NCBI RefSeq assembly: GCF_034933565.1
Contig: NZ_JAYFNG010000011.1
Location: 124,001 to 188,000 of the forward strand
DNA from: Raineyella sp034933565
GTDB taxonomy: Bacteria; Actinomycetota; Actinomycetes; Propionibacteriales; Propionibacteriaceae
Length of the DNA stretch: 64,000 bases
Direction of reading: 5' to 3'
Below are positions 17,842 to 26,960 of this stretch, one piece after another (position 1 is the first letter of the stretch; the number at the start of each line of letters is the position of its first letter). Both the position numbers and the translations under genes were made by a program. Below the pieces are notes generated by a model, which was given only the letters and a program-made list of their open reading frames with translations, searched no databases and was not told where the DNA came from.

Positions 17842-19002
17842 ATGACCGCGATAGTGGTGGATGACCGCTATCGGTTGCCGCTTGTCCAGAGGCCGACCGA
17901 TTCATGGCGCGATCTGCGCTTCGCTGAGCTCTTGGTGGGGCTGAGCATTCCTTTCTGGCGGGTCGGCGTTCCGCCCGGTATGCCTCTTGACGTGGGGGTG
18001 TTCGCGGCGGTGGTCGGGGCGTGCTGGATATTCGTCCGGCCATCGGTCGAGACGCCGAGCCTGAAGTGGGCGACGCTGCTTTACTTCGCCATGCTGGGTC
18101 ATGTGGTCGTTGTCTCGGTCATCGTCGGCCAACCGTGGGCCCAGCGATCGTTCCGGTTCGTCTTACTCTTCCTCTTCGCCGTGATGGTGGCTCAGGGGCG
18201 GCTGCATTGGCGCTCGATCGTGGTGGGGGGCTTGGCCAGCCTGGTGCTTGTCAACGTCCCCGCGTTCTATGCCGGGCTGGCACCGAACGACTACCCGCCA
18301 TATCTCACCGGATGGCTCGGTGACAAGAACGTCGCAGGGTTGTATTATGCCGCATTCGCGTTACTCGGCTTGCCTCTGGCGCGCAAGCGATGGCACCAAG
18401 TCGTCCTGGTCGTCGTCATGTTCGCATTGGTCTGGGCGACGGGCTCACGCACGTCGATCGCCGCGTTGGTCTGTGGGCTGGGATGGTGGCTGATCCGCAA
18501 CCGACTTCCGTTGCCGGCCCGCCTCGCGGCGTTCGGCCTCGGCATCTGGGCACTGACCGCCGTGGAAGAGACGACGTCTCAGATTGGCCCCTTCGCCGAT
18601 CGGACCGGCACGGACCTGCTTCGCTCCGAGATCCACGCCGCCGAGCAAGTCAAGCTCGCCGCATCGCCTTGGTACGGCGATGGGCTGAACACCGCCACCG
18701 TTTCGGTCATGCACTGGGAGAGCATGTGGTTCCATGACTCCTACGCGGCTTTGCGCGTAGAGGGCGGCATCCCGATGTTCGTCGCGATCCTGGTCCTCTT
18801 CGGGGGCATCGGCTTGGGCCTGCTGAGCGTCAAGCGTCAGGTCGGATCCAACCTGTGCGCCGCCGAGGGCGCCATCATCGTTCTGCTGGTGTGTGCCTGG
18901 CAGCTAGGGGAGGTCTTCTTTACTTCGCTGGCTTTCCTCGTGCTGGGGATCGCTCTGTACGAACGGCTCAGCACACCACTGCACGAGGATGCGCAACCAT
19001 GA
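17842..19002 (+). CDS. O-antigen ligase/polymerase-like membrane protein
   Basis: 386-residue protein with about 11 hydrophobic segments. The C-terminal half holds the Wzy/WaaL signature region: GSRTSIAALVCGLGWWLI, a large loop with YGDGLNTATVS, then WFHDSYAALRVEGGIPMF with a conserved His and acidic residue. GGGGAGG lies 5 bp ahead of the ATG. It overlaps the next gene by 4 bp (ATGA) and heads a run of coupled genes. It probably polymerises or ligates the glycan on the outer face of the membrane. Confidence 0.82.
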   Translation: MTAIVVDDRYRLPLVQRPTDSWRDLRFAELLVGLSIPFWRVGVPPGMPLDVGVFAAVVGACWIFVRPSVETPSLKWATLLYFAMLGHVVVVSVIVGQPWAQRSFRFVLLFLFAVMVAQGRLHWRSIVVGGLASLVLVNVPAFYAGLAPNDYPPYLTGWLGDKNVAGLYYAAFALLGLPLARKRWHQVVLVVVMFALVWATGSRTSIAALVCGLGWWLIRNRLPLPARLAAFGLGIWALTAVEETTSQIGPFADRTGTDLLRSEIHAAEQVKLAASPWYGDGLNTATVSVMHWESMWFHDSYAALRVEGGIPMFVAILVLFGGIGLGLLSVKRQVGSNLCAAEGAIIVLLVCAWQLGEVFFTSLAFLVLGIALYERLSTPLHEDAQP

Positions 19003-19568
19003 ACGTGGCCCAATTCCTGGTAGAGAAGAGAGCCGGGCTGCGCTTCCACATCGCGCGAGCAACCATGCCCGTGTTGCGCCGCGCGTTCGCCCACATCGGG
19101 CACGGCACGGTGATCATCCGGCCGCTCCTCCTCCAAGGGGTTCCTCGGATCAGCATCGCTGACCGCGTGCTGATCCGGGACGGCGCCTGGCTCGCCACGG
19201 AGGGCGATCACAGCAGCCTGAGCATCGGCGCCGACACCTATGTGGGACACCGCTGCCACCTCCACTCGATCGACCCCGTCTCCATCGGGCGTGGCTGCGT
19301 GCTGGCTGACAACGTCATGGTCTCCACAACCGACCACGGACGGGAGGACCGCCACACGGTACGCGGGACCGGCCCGATCATCATCGGCGACCACGTGTTC
19401 CTCGGGCAGAATGTCGTGGTCCTCGGCGGTGTCACCATCGGCGACGGCGCTACGGTGGCTGCAGGGGCCGTCGTGGTGCGCGATGTCCCTGCTGGGGCCG
19501 TCGCCGGTGGCGTTCCGGCCAGGATCATCCCTTCGGCTACACGAACGGAGGGGCGGCAGCAGCTGTGA
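18999..19568 (+). CDS. Hexapeptide-repeat acyltransferase
   Basis: 189-residue left-handed beta-helix protein. The ATG is in the 4-bp overlap with the polymerase gene. Imperfect hexapeptide turns run from about residue 30 to the end (ISIADRVLIRDGAWL, SIGADTYVGHRCHLH, VSIGRGCVLADNVMVS). The catalytic His region is TTDHGRED and the closing motif is IIIGDHVFLGQNVVVLGG. It resembles WcaF/maltose O-acetyltransferase-type enzymes that acetylate sugar hydroxyls from acetyl-CoA. Likely O-acetylates the repeat unit. Confidence 0.88.
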   Translation: MNVAQFLVEKRAGLRFHIARATMPVLRRAFAHIGHGTVIIRPLLLQGVPRISIADRVLIRDGAWLATEGDHSSLSIGADTYVGHRCHLHSIDPVSIGRGCVLADNVMVSTTDHGREDRHTVRGTGPIIIGDHVFLGQNVVVLGGVTIGDGATVAAGAVVVRDVPAGAVAGGVPARIIPSATRTEGRQQL

Positions 19569-20581
19569 CCCGCTCACCCCGGAAGCTCCTGATCGTCACG
19601 CCCAAGTTCCACGGCTACTGGCGATCGATCGAGAACGCGTTCATGGCGCTCGGCTATGACGTGAGGTCCCACCGCTACGACGACGTCTCGGCCGGTGACA
19701 AGGTCTACAACAAGGTCCGGCATGAGCTGCCCGCAAAGATCAGGGGCACTGGGCAGCATCTGTCCCGGGAACAGACCACAGATCGGGCCATCGACGTCCT
19801 GCGGGAGACCCGCCCGGGCCTCCTGCTGGTGGTACGCGGAGACGCCCTGACCGACCGGTTCTGGCAGGCGGTCGCCGACGCCCGGATCCCTGCAGGCATC
19901 TGGTTCTATGACGAGCTGACCAAGATGGACCAGGATCTCCCGCAGCTGGCCGACCGGGCAAGGATCGCCAGCTACAGCGCAGCAGACGTCCGCCAGTTGG
20001 TGAGCCAGGGGATCCCCGCACTGCACGTCCCCTTGGCCTTCGACCCGGGAATCACGGTGAGACACCGGCCATACGACGCCACTATCTCCTTCATCGGCGC
20101 CCGATATCCAAAGCGTGAGGCGCTGCTGCACGGCCTGGTGGAGCGTGGCCTGCCGGTGCGGGCCTATGGCCGTGACTGGTCCGACCACCCGGTCGACCGT
20201 CTACGTACATGGCGCACGTCCTCGATCGGAGTGCCCAACGGCCGGGACCTCCCCCTGGCAGAGGGCTACGGCGTCATGCACGGGTCGGCGGCGACGCTCA
20301 ACATCCACGGCGCCCAGGACGGCTTCACAATGCGGACGTTCGAAGCCTGTGGGGTCGGTGCGGTGCAGTTGATCGATCGCTCCGATGTGGCGGACCTCTA
20401 TGAGCCAGGGACCGAAATCCTCGTTTTCAAGAACGAGGACGAGTTGACCGAGCTCTGCAGGAAGTGCCTGGCGGACACACCGGAGATGCGCCGGCTCCGG
20501 GAGCAGGGACGCCGCCGGACGCTGGACAGCCATACCTTCCGACACCGAGCACACGACCTGGAGGCACTGTGGGCAGAGTGA
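19565..20581 (+). CDS. CgeB-like GT-B glycosyltransferase
   Basis: 338-residue protein beginning at a GTG in a 4-bp GTGA overlap. N-terminal RKLLIVTPKFHGYWRSIENA, then KMDQDLPQLADRARIASYS and, in the C-terminal half, ATISFIGARYPKREALLHGL and ATLNIHGAQDGFTMRTFEACG. The last is the donor-site pattern of the CgeB / Glyco_trans_1_2 family. Usual length for the family. The substrate is unknown; position in a coupled run of transferases supports glycan synthesis. It overlaps the next gene by 4 bp. Confidence 0.8.
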   Translation: MTRSPRKLLIVTPKFHGYWRSIENAFMALGYDVRSHRYDDVSAGDKVYNKVRHELPAKIRGTGQHLSREQTTDRAIDVLRETRPGLLLVVRGDALTDRFWQAVADARIPAGIWFYDELTKMDQDLPQLADRARIASYSAADVRQLVSQGIPALHVPLAFDPGITVRHRPYDATISFIGARYPKREALLHGLVERGLPVRAYGRDWSDHPVDRLRTWRTSSIGVPNGRDLPLAEGYGVMHGSAATLNIHGAQDGFTMRTFEACGVGAVQLIDRSDVADLYEPGTEILVFKNEDELTELCRKCLADTPEMRRLREQGRRRTLDSHTFRHRAHDLEALWAE

Positions 20582-21615
20582 CGGCCCCGGCAGACGGATC
20601 TTTGGCCTTCCCCACCGACCTTGCAGCGTGGCGGGCGTGGGATGCGTCCCAGCGACGAGCACGGCGCATCATGTCGTGGACACGACGGAGAGGAAGACCA
20701 GAGGTACGGCCGTCTGCGCACCTCTTGCTCCCGGCCGATGAGCCCGATGTCCTCGTCGTGATTGATGTGTGGTCCCCCAGCTGTCGGTTTGCCATCGGCG
20801 CCCCCTTGGAGCACTTGGACCCTCGACGCACAGCTGTGCTGACCAGCGTCCCGGCGGCAATCAGGGATCTCGGGCCGGACAAGCACGACACAGAGTTCGG
20901 CAGCCTCGACCAGCTCCCACACTCGATCCGGGCCATCGTCACGCTGGGCGCCTACAACGACCTCGCTGGGCGCGTGGAACCATGGGCCCAGCGACACGAT
21001 GCCAGCTACTTCGTCGTCCAGCACGGCCTGCTCACCCCTTGGGCTCCACCACTCAACGACGGCGCGCACCTCCTGGCCTGGTCCGAGGAGGACGGCGATT
21101 ACTGGACCGCCGGGCGCACCGGAGTCTCGTGGCGCACGGTTGGTTCCCAGATGCTGTGGGACGCCTCCCGACAGCCGTCGGCCCCGGTCCTCGACGAGCA
21201 TCCGGTCCTGCTGGGTCAGTTGCACGGCACTGAGCTCCCTCGCAGCCAGAAACAGCGGCTCTACATCGACTTCACCCGACGGACCGGCGCGGAATACCGT
21301 CCGCATCCGAACGAAGCCGACGTCCTTTCCCGTCTCCAGCATCGCGTCATGCGTGCGGCTGGCGTTCACTTCGTCTCGGCACGGGGCCCCATCACTGAGA
21401 TGGGCCGACCGGTCGTGTCGATCTTCTCAACCGGCACCCTTGAGGCTGCACACCACGGGCTCCCGGCTTGGGTCCATCACCCGTCTCCTCCTGCTTGGCT
21501 GAGCTCCTTCTGGAATCGCTATGGCCTGTCTCCCTACGGCAGCGCCCCCACTTCCCCCATCTCACTTCCCTCGACGGAGCCCGCCCGCACCATCGCACGG
21601 TTGGTGCAGTCGTGA
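20578..21615 (+). CDS. Unrecognised protein in polysaccharide operon (possible CDP-glycerol-type transferase)
   Basis: 345-residue soluble protein starting at GTG in a GTGA overlap; another in-frame GTG lies 9 bp upstream. I do not recognise the family from motifs. The central segment SYFVVQHGLLTPWAPPL, then AHLLAWSEEDGDYW, and later SIFSTGTLEAAHHGLPAWV resemble the C-terminal half of CDP-glycerol glycerophosphotransferase-like GT-B folds, where a Gly/Ser-Thr then Glu-Ala pattern contacts the donor. It has no membrane segments. Coupled on both sides to glycosyltransferases, so it very probably acts on the same glycan. Confidence 0.6.
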   Translation: MTAPADGSLAFPTDLAAWRAWDASQRRARRIMSWTRRRGRPEVRPSAHLLLPADEPDVLVVIDVWSPSCRFAIGAPLEHLDPRRTAVLTSVPAAIRDLGPDKHDTEFGSLDQLPHSIRAIVTLGAYNDLAGRVEPWAQRHDASYFVVQHGLLTPWAPPLNDGAHLLAWSEEDGDYWTAGRTGVSWRTVGSQMLWDASRQPSAPVLDEHPVLLGQLHGTELPRSQKQRLYIDFTRRTGAEYRPHPNEADVLSRLQHRVMRAAGVHFVSARGPITEMGRPVVSIFSTGTLEAAHHGLPAWVHHPSPPAWLSSFWNRYGLSPYGSAPTSPISLPSTEPARTIARLVQS

Positions 21616-24600
21616 TTCGGCCTGACAGCACCGTCGACGTCTCCGTCATCATCCCCTGTCACAACAGCACCGGCACGTTGGGACTACAGCTCGATGCCCT
21701 CGCCCAGCAAGTGGGGGCCCCGCCCTTTGAGGTCATCATTGCGGACAACGGATCCGGCGACGGGCTGGACGAGTTCATCAGGCCGTGGCAGGAGCGGTTG
21801 AATCTTCGGTACGTCGAGGCCCGCGACCGCCAGGGCCCTGCCTATGCCCGTAACGTCGGTATGTCCGTCGCGGACGGAAACCTGTGGCTGTTCTGCGACT
21901 CGGATGATGTCGTCGCACGTGATTGGGTCGCCGAGGGAAGCTCTGCCCTCGGTAGCGTCGAGGTCTTCAGCGGTCCCGGCCTGCGGGCGACCGACGAGGA
22001 ACTCCGTCGCGGACTACCACAGGCTTGGCAGACGTTAGACGCCGGCCTCGCTCCGGGCGAACCACTCGGGCAACCGATTGCACGACCATGGCCGATCCTC
22101 CTCGGCGGAAACTCCGGCCTTCGCCGCGACCTGGCGATCGAGGTCGGCGGGTACGACGCGGCGCTCTCCCATGGCATCGAGGACAACGATCTCGCCGCAA
22201 GGCTCCAGGCAGCCGGCCACCTCATCACTCCGGCACCCGGCGTCCGTATCCTCTACCGCGAGCGAGCAGGCGTAGGCGCTCGTTTTCACAGTTCTCGGCT
22301 GTCCGGTGAGTGGCATATGGCGATGTGCGAACGCCACGATCTGTGGAAGGCATCCCCGCACTTGCGTGGCGGTGCATGGCGGGTGGAGCCGCTCCGCTGT
22401 CTCGCCAACGCCGTGAGGATGACACTGTCACCCCGGAATCGGGACTGGGCAGGTCTCGCCTCCCGCATGGGCCTGGCGATCGGCATGTGGCAGGGATGGT
22501 GGCGGTTCGGCGTCCGCAAGAAACTCCCTGGACCGGAGACCGGCATCGGCGGTACGGCCTCCGCTACACCTCATCCCGGCGAAGCCCTGGTCTTCATGCC
22601 GGGGATCACCAGCGGGGGCGGGGCGGAAAGATACGCCGTCGCCATGGTGTGCGCCCTCGCCGAGCTCGGCTACGACCCGATCCTCGCCACCAATGACTCG
22701 ACCGACCCCGGCTGGATCGACGATCATTTCGGCGTCGACCTTGGCAACGCCAAGGTCCTTCCACTCCCCGAGCTCCCAGCTTGGATGCATGCACTACCCA
22801 GAGCGATCTTCGACCTACTCGAGGAGTGGTCCTGGCAACGGACGATGTCACGACGCTCCCCTGCCGTCTTCGTCGACTGCCTGTATCGCAGCGAACTTGC
22901 CGGAATGGGCGATCTGAGTGTCTACATCTGCCATTTCCCCCACCGTCTGGGCATCTCTTACCGCGGGCCGCGCCGAATCTACATGGCGACCATCAAACTC
23001 TTGCGAAATAAATTTCTTCACAAGGGTCAAGATTTTCGTGAAACATATGACATGGTGTGCGCCAACTCAGAATTCACTGCTGGTCACATCCGGGATAGGT
23101 GGAACGTGGAACCCCAGATCCTCTACCCTCCATGTCCGGCGATGCCAGCGATGACCGACCGTCTACAGCGGATCCTGGTGGTCGGGCGTATGGAAGCCCC
23201 GGTCCCCGGTGTTCCGAACAAGCGGCTGGACATCTTGGTGTCGACATTCGCCCGCATGGACGACCTTCATGAGAACGGGTGGGAGCTCCACGTCGTGGGC
23301 GCCTGCCCAGATCGGAGCCGACCCTACCTCGATGAGCTGAAGAGACTCGCTGGCGGAACTCCCGTCGTGTTCCATCGAGATGCGGAGTATGACGAGCTTC
23401 GGGCACTCTATGCGACATCGACGCTCTACTGGCATGCCCAAGGGTACGGCGAGGACGCCTCAGAACACCCCGAGACCCAGGAGCACTTCGGCATGACGAC
23501 GGTCGAGGCCATGTCGGGTGGAACGATTCCGGTGGTCATCGACACCGCAGGCCCCCGCGAGGTGGTCGAAAAGGTTCCCGGCTGCGGTCACTGGGTAACA
23601 CCCGAGCAACTGATGGACGAAACGAGACGTATCCTCACCCTCCCGCCGGCAGATCTCACCGACCTCTCCCAGCGCTGCCAGGACAGAGCACGCGAGTTCG
23701 ACACCCCCCACTTCGCTCAGCGGCTGTCCGACCTTCTCACGGCCTCGCGGGCCGGCTCCAGCGCCGGACCAGACGATGCAGACTGGCTCCATGGCCGCCC
23801 CGTACTCGTGCTGTCGCCGCACCTTGACGACGCACTGTTCAGCGCTTCAGAAGTGATCCGCAGCACCACGACAGAGGTCTGGACCGTCTTTGCAGGAGAA
23901 CCACAGCCAGCCCTGACCACGGCATGGGACCGCACCTGCGGATTCCCCGACTCTCACGCCCTGATGATCGAACGTCTCGATGAGGACAAGCGAGCATTTG
24001 CAGACACGCAGGCCGACATTCGGCACCTGCCCTACCTGGACGGAGCCTATACGACCCCCGAACGGCGAGCGGCCGACTTGGAGGATCTCCGACGTGAGCT
24101 CTCTGCTTGGATCGAGCAGCATTCTGGAGACCAGCCGATAGTGGTGCTCCCCGCCGGTGCGGGCGTCCCTGTGGCTGATCCCCTCGGCGATCGGATGGCT
24201 CATGTCACCCACAGGATCGCAAGTACACCAGGAATTCTCGCGCCTCTCGTTCAACCTCTACGTGGCCTCAAACACCGCTTATACCAACATCGCCGCCGGA
24301 GCGCACAGGGACAAGGCCTGGCAGTCAATGAGGACCACCGAGCGGTCCGGGACACCGCCCTAGCACTCCTGCGCCGCGATCCTCGCGTGACAGTCGTGCT
24401 CATGGAGGATCTCCCCTACTTGTGGTGGCATCCGGCCGATGATGCCGTAAAGGAAGCGGCAGCCAAGAATGGCCTGAATGCCACCAAGAGACGGCTCATT
24501 GTCGACCGAAGATGGAAAAACGAACACATTTCGGAATACACATCTCAGCTGCACACAATGGATGTCGATCAAAACCGGCTGGCCAAGACGGAGACCTTGC

Positions 24601-24677
24601 CAGAAAACGAATACTATTGGATCCTGAATCGTGAAACGAATCCCCCGCTCACCGTTCCCGAAAGCCTTCAGGATTGA
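21612..24677 (+). CDS. Three-domain GT2-GT4-PIG-L deacetylase fusion
   Basis: 1021-residue protein starting at GTG in a GTGA overlap. Domain 1 (about 8-250) is GT2: VDVSVIIPCHNS, LQLDALAQQ, IADNGSGDGLDE and metal site FCDSDDVVARDW. Domain 2 (about 322-715) is GT4: ALVFMPGITSGGGAERYAVA, ILVVGRMEAPVPGVPNKRLD and the glutamate region EHFGMTTVEAMSGGTIPVV. Domain 3 (about 730-1021) is PIG-L/LmbE-like: VLVLSPHLDDALFSAS supplies the metal-binding H-x-D-D pattern, with a late His region LWWHPADDA. The three activities could add two sugars and remove an N-acetyl group on one polypeptide. No stop or frameshift separates the domains. Confidence 0.85.
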   Translation: MIRPDSTVDVSVIIPCHNSTGTLGLQLDALAQQVGAPPFEVIIADNGSGDGLDEFIRPWQERLNLRYVEARDRQGPAYARNVGMSVADGNLWLFCDSDDVVARDWVAEGSSALGSVEVFSGPGLRATDEELRRGLPQAWQTLDAGLAPGEPLGQPIARPWPILLGGNSGLRRDLAIEVGGYDAALSHGIEDNDLAARLQAAGHLITPAPGVRILYRERAGVGARFHSSRLSGEWHMAMCERHDLWKASPHLRGGAWRVEPLRCLANAVRMTLSPRNRDWAGLASRMGLAIGMWQGWWRFGVRKKLPGPETGIGGTASATPHPGEALVFMPGITSGGGAERYAVAMVCALAELGYDPILATNDSTDPGWIDDHFGVDLGNAKVLPLPELPAWMHALPRAIFDLLEEWSWQRTMSRRSPAVFVDCLYRSELAGMGDLSVYICHFPHRLGISYRGPRRIYMATIKLLRNKFLHKGQDFRETYDMVCANSEFTAGHIRDRWNVEPQILYPPCPAMPAMTDRLQRILVVGRMEAPVPGVPNKRLDILVSTFARMDDLHENGWELHVVGACPDRSRPYLDELKRLAGGTPVVFHRDAEYDELRALYATSTLYWHAQGYGEDASEHPETQEHFGMTTVEAMSGGTIPVVIDTAGPREVVEKVPGCGHWVTPEQLMDETRRILTLPPADLTDLSQRCQDRAREFDTPHFAQRLSDLLTASRAGSSAGPDDADWLHGRPVLVLSPHLDDALFSASEVIRSTTTEVWTVFAGEPQPALTTAWDRTCGFPDSHALMIERLDEDKRAFADTQADIRHLPYLDGAYTTPERRAADLEDLRRELSAWIEQHSGDQPIVVLPAGAGVPVADPLGDRMAHVTHRIASTPGILAPLVQPLRGLKHRLYQHRRRSAQGQGLAVNEDHRAVRDTALALLRRDPRVTVVLMEDLPYLWWHPADDAVKEAAAKNGLNATKRRLIVDRRWKNEHISEYTSQLHTMDVDQNRLAKTETLPENEYYWILNRETNPPLTVPESLQD

Positions 24678-24742
24678 TCTCCTCCCTTCCCCTTCCCCGA
24701 AGATACCCCGCCAGGACCCGGATCTGGCGGCACGGCACGAGT

Positions 24743-25951
24743 ATGGAAAGGCTGAGACCGGTGTGGCCCCAAGAATTTAACCGGGTCATCTTCGTCGACC
24801 CAAGACTTCCCCACATGGGCGGGCGATCCACGTATATGGAGACCATTTCGGAAGCGCTTTCAACTGCCGGCGTCGCCGTAACTCACGTATCGTTGTGGCC
24901 GGGAACGAGCCCAGCAAAATTTCCCACTGTTGTCGTCTTCCGCCGAGAACGACTGCATGCGGGCCCACTGCTTCGCGGTAACGGGAACCCCATGAAAAGG
25001 CTGTGGGCGCTGCCTTTCGTGGCATTCAAGAGAATGGACCGCCTCTGGGCGCTGAGGCGCTTCCGCCGTTTCATCTCCGGTCTCGGGTCGGACACGATCG
25101 TCGTCTTCACAGACGTAAAGTCGAGAATGGTCCTCAAGGAGTCCGGATTCACGCGAAAGGAAAGCGGCCCCGTCTTCATCGGGCAGCACCACACATCGTT
25201 TGATGCACTGAAATACGAGACTTGGCTCTGCGAGGCGCTCCCCGAGAATTTTGCAGACATGGATGCAATCACCGCTCTGACGCCACAGGATGCGGCCCAG
25301 CTGGAGCAACTCACGGGAGTCCCGTGCTACCACCTCAGGAACCCTCTTCCGGGCGGGATTATCCCCGGAACTTCGCACGGGCCCATCGCCGTTGCCTTGG
25401 TGAGGTTCACATGGGAGAAGCAGATCGACGTCATGATCCGATCCTTCGTCGCTGCAACAGCGTCACCGGATCTCGGTCATTGGAAACTCCTTATCTACGG
25501 CGAGGGTGACCTCTATGAGCAGATGGAGACCTACATCCGGGAACTCGGTGTTGGTGGACGGGTAATGCTGATGGGACGAACAGATGATGCGGCCGCGGCA
25601 CTTCGTCCCGCCTCTCTCAACCTGCTCACCTCTCGATTCGAGGGTTTTGGGCTGACCATCCTGGAAGCAGCGGCAGCCGGAGTCCCTTCAGTCGTCTTCG
25701 ACTGCTCCCCCGGTGTCCGCAGCCTCGTCCGGCCCGATACCGGCTATCTGGTGCCTGAAAATGACGAGGAGGCATACGCAGAGGCACTGCGCGAGGCGAT
25801 GCGGGATAACTCTGAGAGGAACCGACGAGGAGTTCTTGCCTCAAGAATGTCGGCGGAGTACGCGCCGGAGCGGGTCGTCGATGACTTCGGCAAGATCGCG
25901 GTCGCCGCGGCCGGCGATCATCCCCGTTCAAGAAGGACTGAGCAGCCCTAG
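24743..25951 (+). CDS. Family 4 glycosyltransferase
   Basis: 402-residue GT-B protein: NRVIFVDPRLPHMGGRSTYM holds the N-terminal glycine loop, VALVRFTWEKQIDVMIRSF begins the donor domain, and SRFEGFGLTILEAAAAGVPSV is the E-x7-E motif. The start is uncertain. A TTG at 24674 would overlap the fusion gene by 4 bp like the upstream genes do, adding 23 basic residues; I prefer ATG 24743 because the conserved fold begins just after it. It converges on the leftward pyruvyl transferase with a 22-bp gap. Confidence 0.85.
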   Translation: MERLRPVWPQEFNRVIFVDPRLPHMGGRSTYMETISEALSTAGVAVTHVSLWPGTSPAKFPTVVVFRRERLHAGPLLRGNGNPMKRLWALPFVAFKRMDRLWALRRFRRFISGLGSDTIVVFTDVKSRMVLKESGFTRKESGPVFIGQHHTSFDALKYETWLCEALPENFADMDAITALTPQDAAQLEQLTGVPCYHLRNPLPGGIIPGTSHGPIAVALVRFTWEKQIDVMIRSFVAATASPDLGHWKLLIYGEGDLYEQMETYIRELGVGGRVMLMGRTDDAAAALRPASLNLLTSRFEGFGLTILEAAAAGVPSVVFDCSPGVRSLVRPDTGYLVPENDEEAYAEALREAMRDNSERNRRGVLASRMSAEYAPERVVDDFGKIAVAAAGDHPRSRRTEQP

Positions 25952-25973
25952 GATCCCACACAAAACCCTTTCG

Positions 25974-26900
25974 CTACCCGCCGATGTTCCGGACATCAAC
26001 GCCGCTTCCGAATGTCCGATATCCGGGGAAAGCCTGGATAAGGTCACGTTGCACCTGCGGAACATTTGGCAGCGGCTGCCAGGATCTCGTGAGTTCCTCA
26101 GCAGATGCCACGGCTCGTTGCACATCGACACTCCGCGCCCTCCGCCCGAAGGTGGAGTAGTAGTCGTCGAACTTGTAGCGACCACCGATGACATCATCCC
26201 CCAGCTGGATCCAATAGTTCGGGATTCCATACGACTCCGAAACAATCAACCCATGGAGGCTCGAAGAAAGGATCAGATCACACTCTGAAATATTTCGAAG
26301 GACTTCCGGAACGGGGCGAAGAACATTGATCAGACGTACACCAGAAAGGGCAGAAAACTGTCTGACACGGACATCACCCTGATCCACATAGTGGGGAATG
26401 AGGCCGACCTTAAATCTTTTCGGAAGGGACTGGAACTCGGGGAAGGCAATGTTGGCGAGGAGGCCAGGATCTCCGAGCGCAGTATTTTCGGGAGCCAACG
26501 ATCCTAAGCGTTCGAGTGTCATCCGCCCTCGTACGGCACGAATGCGCAGCGCGCGGCCAGAGTAGTCAGGGCCGGGTTGTATGAATCCTGTCCCCCAGAT
26601 ATACGGGTGCAGTCCTGTTACCAGCTCCTCGACGCCCTCCATCATCGACCCCAGCGCGACCATGTCCGCAGCGGAGACTCCCGAATGCTTCACCCGGACT
26701 CCAAATATCCGACTGATCAGCAGCGGGCCGAGTTGGTCCCCGAAGTTGCCCTCTTCATCCTCACCGCCTGCCCACGCGAGACGGATCGGGGTCGCTCGCC
26801 ACAGTAGCGGCTTGTACACCGACTTTCTGACGAAAGCTTTCACATTCACGGAGAGCTCGGCCCCTTCAATTTTTGGGTTGAACCAGAGCTCCCGCAGCAA
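25974..26900 (-). CDS. Polysaccharide pyruvyl transferase family protein
   Basis: 308-residue protein of the CsaB/WcaK type. Motifs are EGNFGDQLGPLLISRIFGV near the N-terminus, IWGTGFIQPG, LGDPGLLAN and the C-terminal ILSSSLHGLIVSESYGIP (about 215-232). Family members ketalise pyruvate onto glycan sugars. The furthest upstream start is a TTG at 26900 without a clear ribosome-binding site; GTGs at 26849 and 26843 are alternatives, so the N-terminus is uncertain. Lower GC than average. Last gene of a five-gene leftward glycan operon. Confidence 0.82.
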   Translation of the reverse strand: MLRELWFNPKIEGAELSVNVKAFVRKSVYKPLLWRATPIRLAWAGGEDEEGNFGDQLGPLLISRIFGVRVKHSGVSAADMVALGSMMEGVEELVTGLHPYIWGTGFIQPGPDYSGRALRIRAVRGRMTLERLGSLAPENTALGDPGLLANIAFPEFQSLPKRFKVGLIPHYVDQGDVRVRQFSALSGVRLINVLRPVPEVLRNISECDLILSSSLHGLIVSESYGIPNYWIQLGDDVIGGRYKFDDYYSTFGRRARSVDVQRAVASAEELTRSWQPLPNVPQVQRDLIQAFPGYRTFGSGVDVRNIGG

Positions 26901-26960
26901 AGACGTCGATGTGATCCGTAGGAACTGACCACTTGCTCTCTTGACGGGGTCTGGCGGTGG

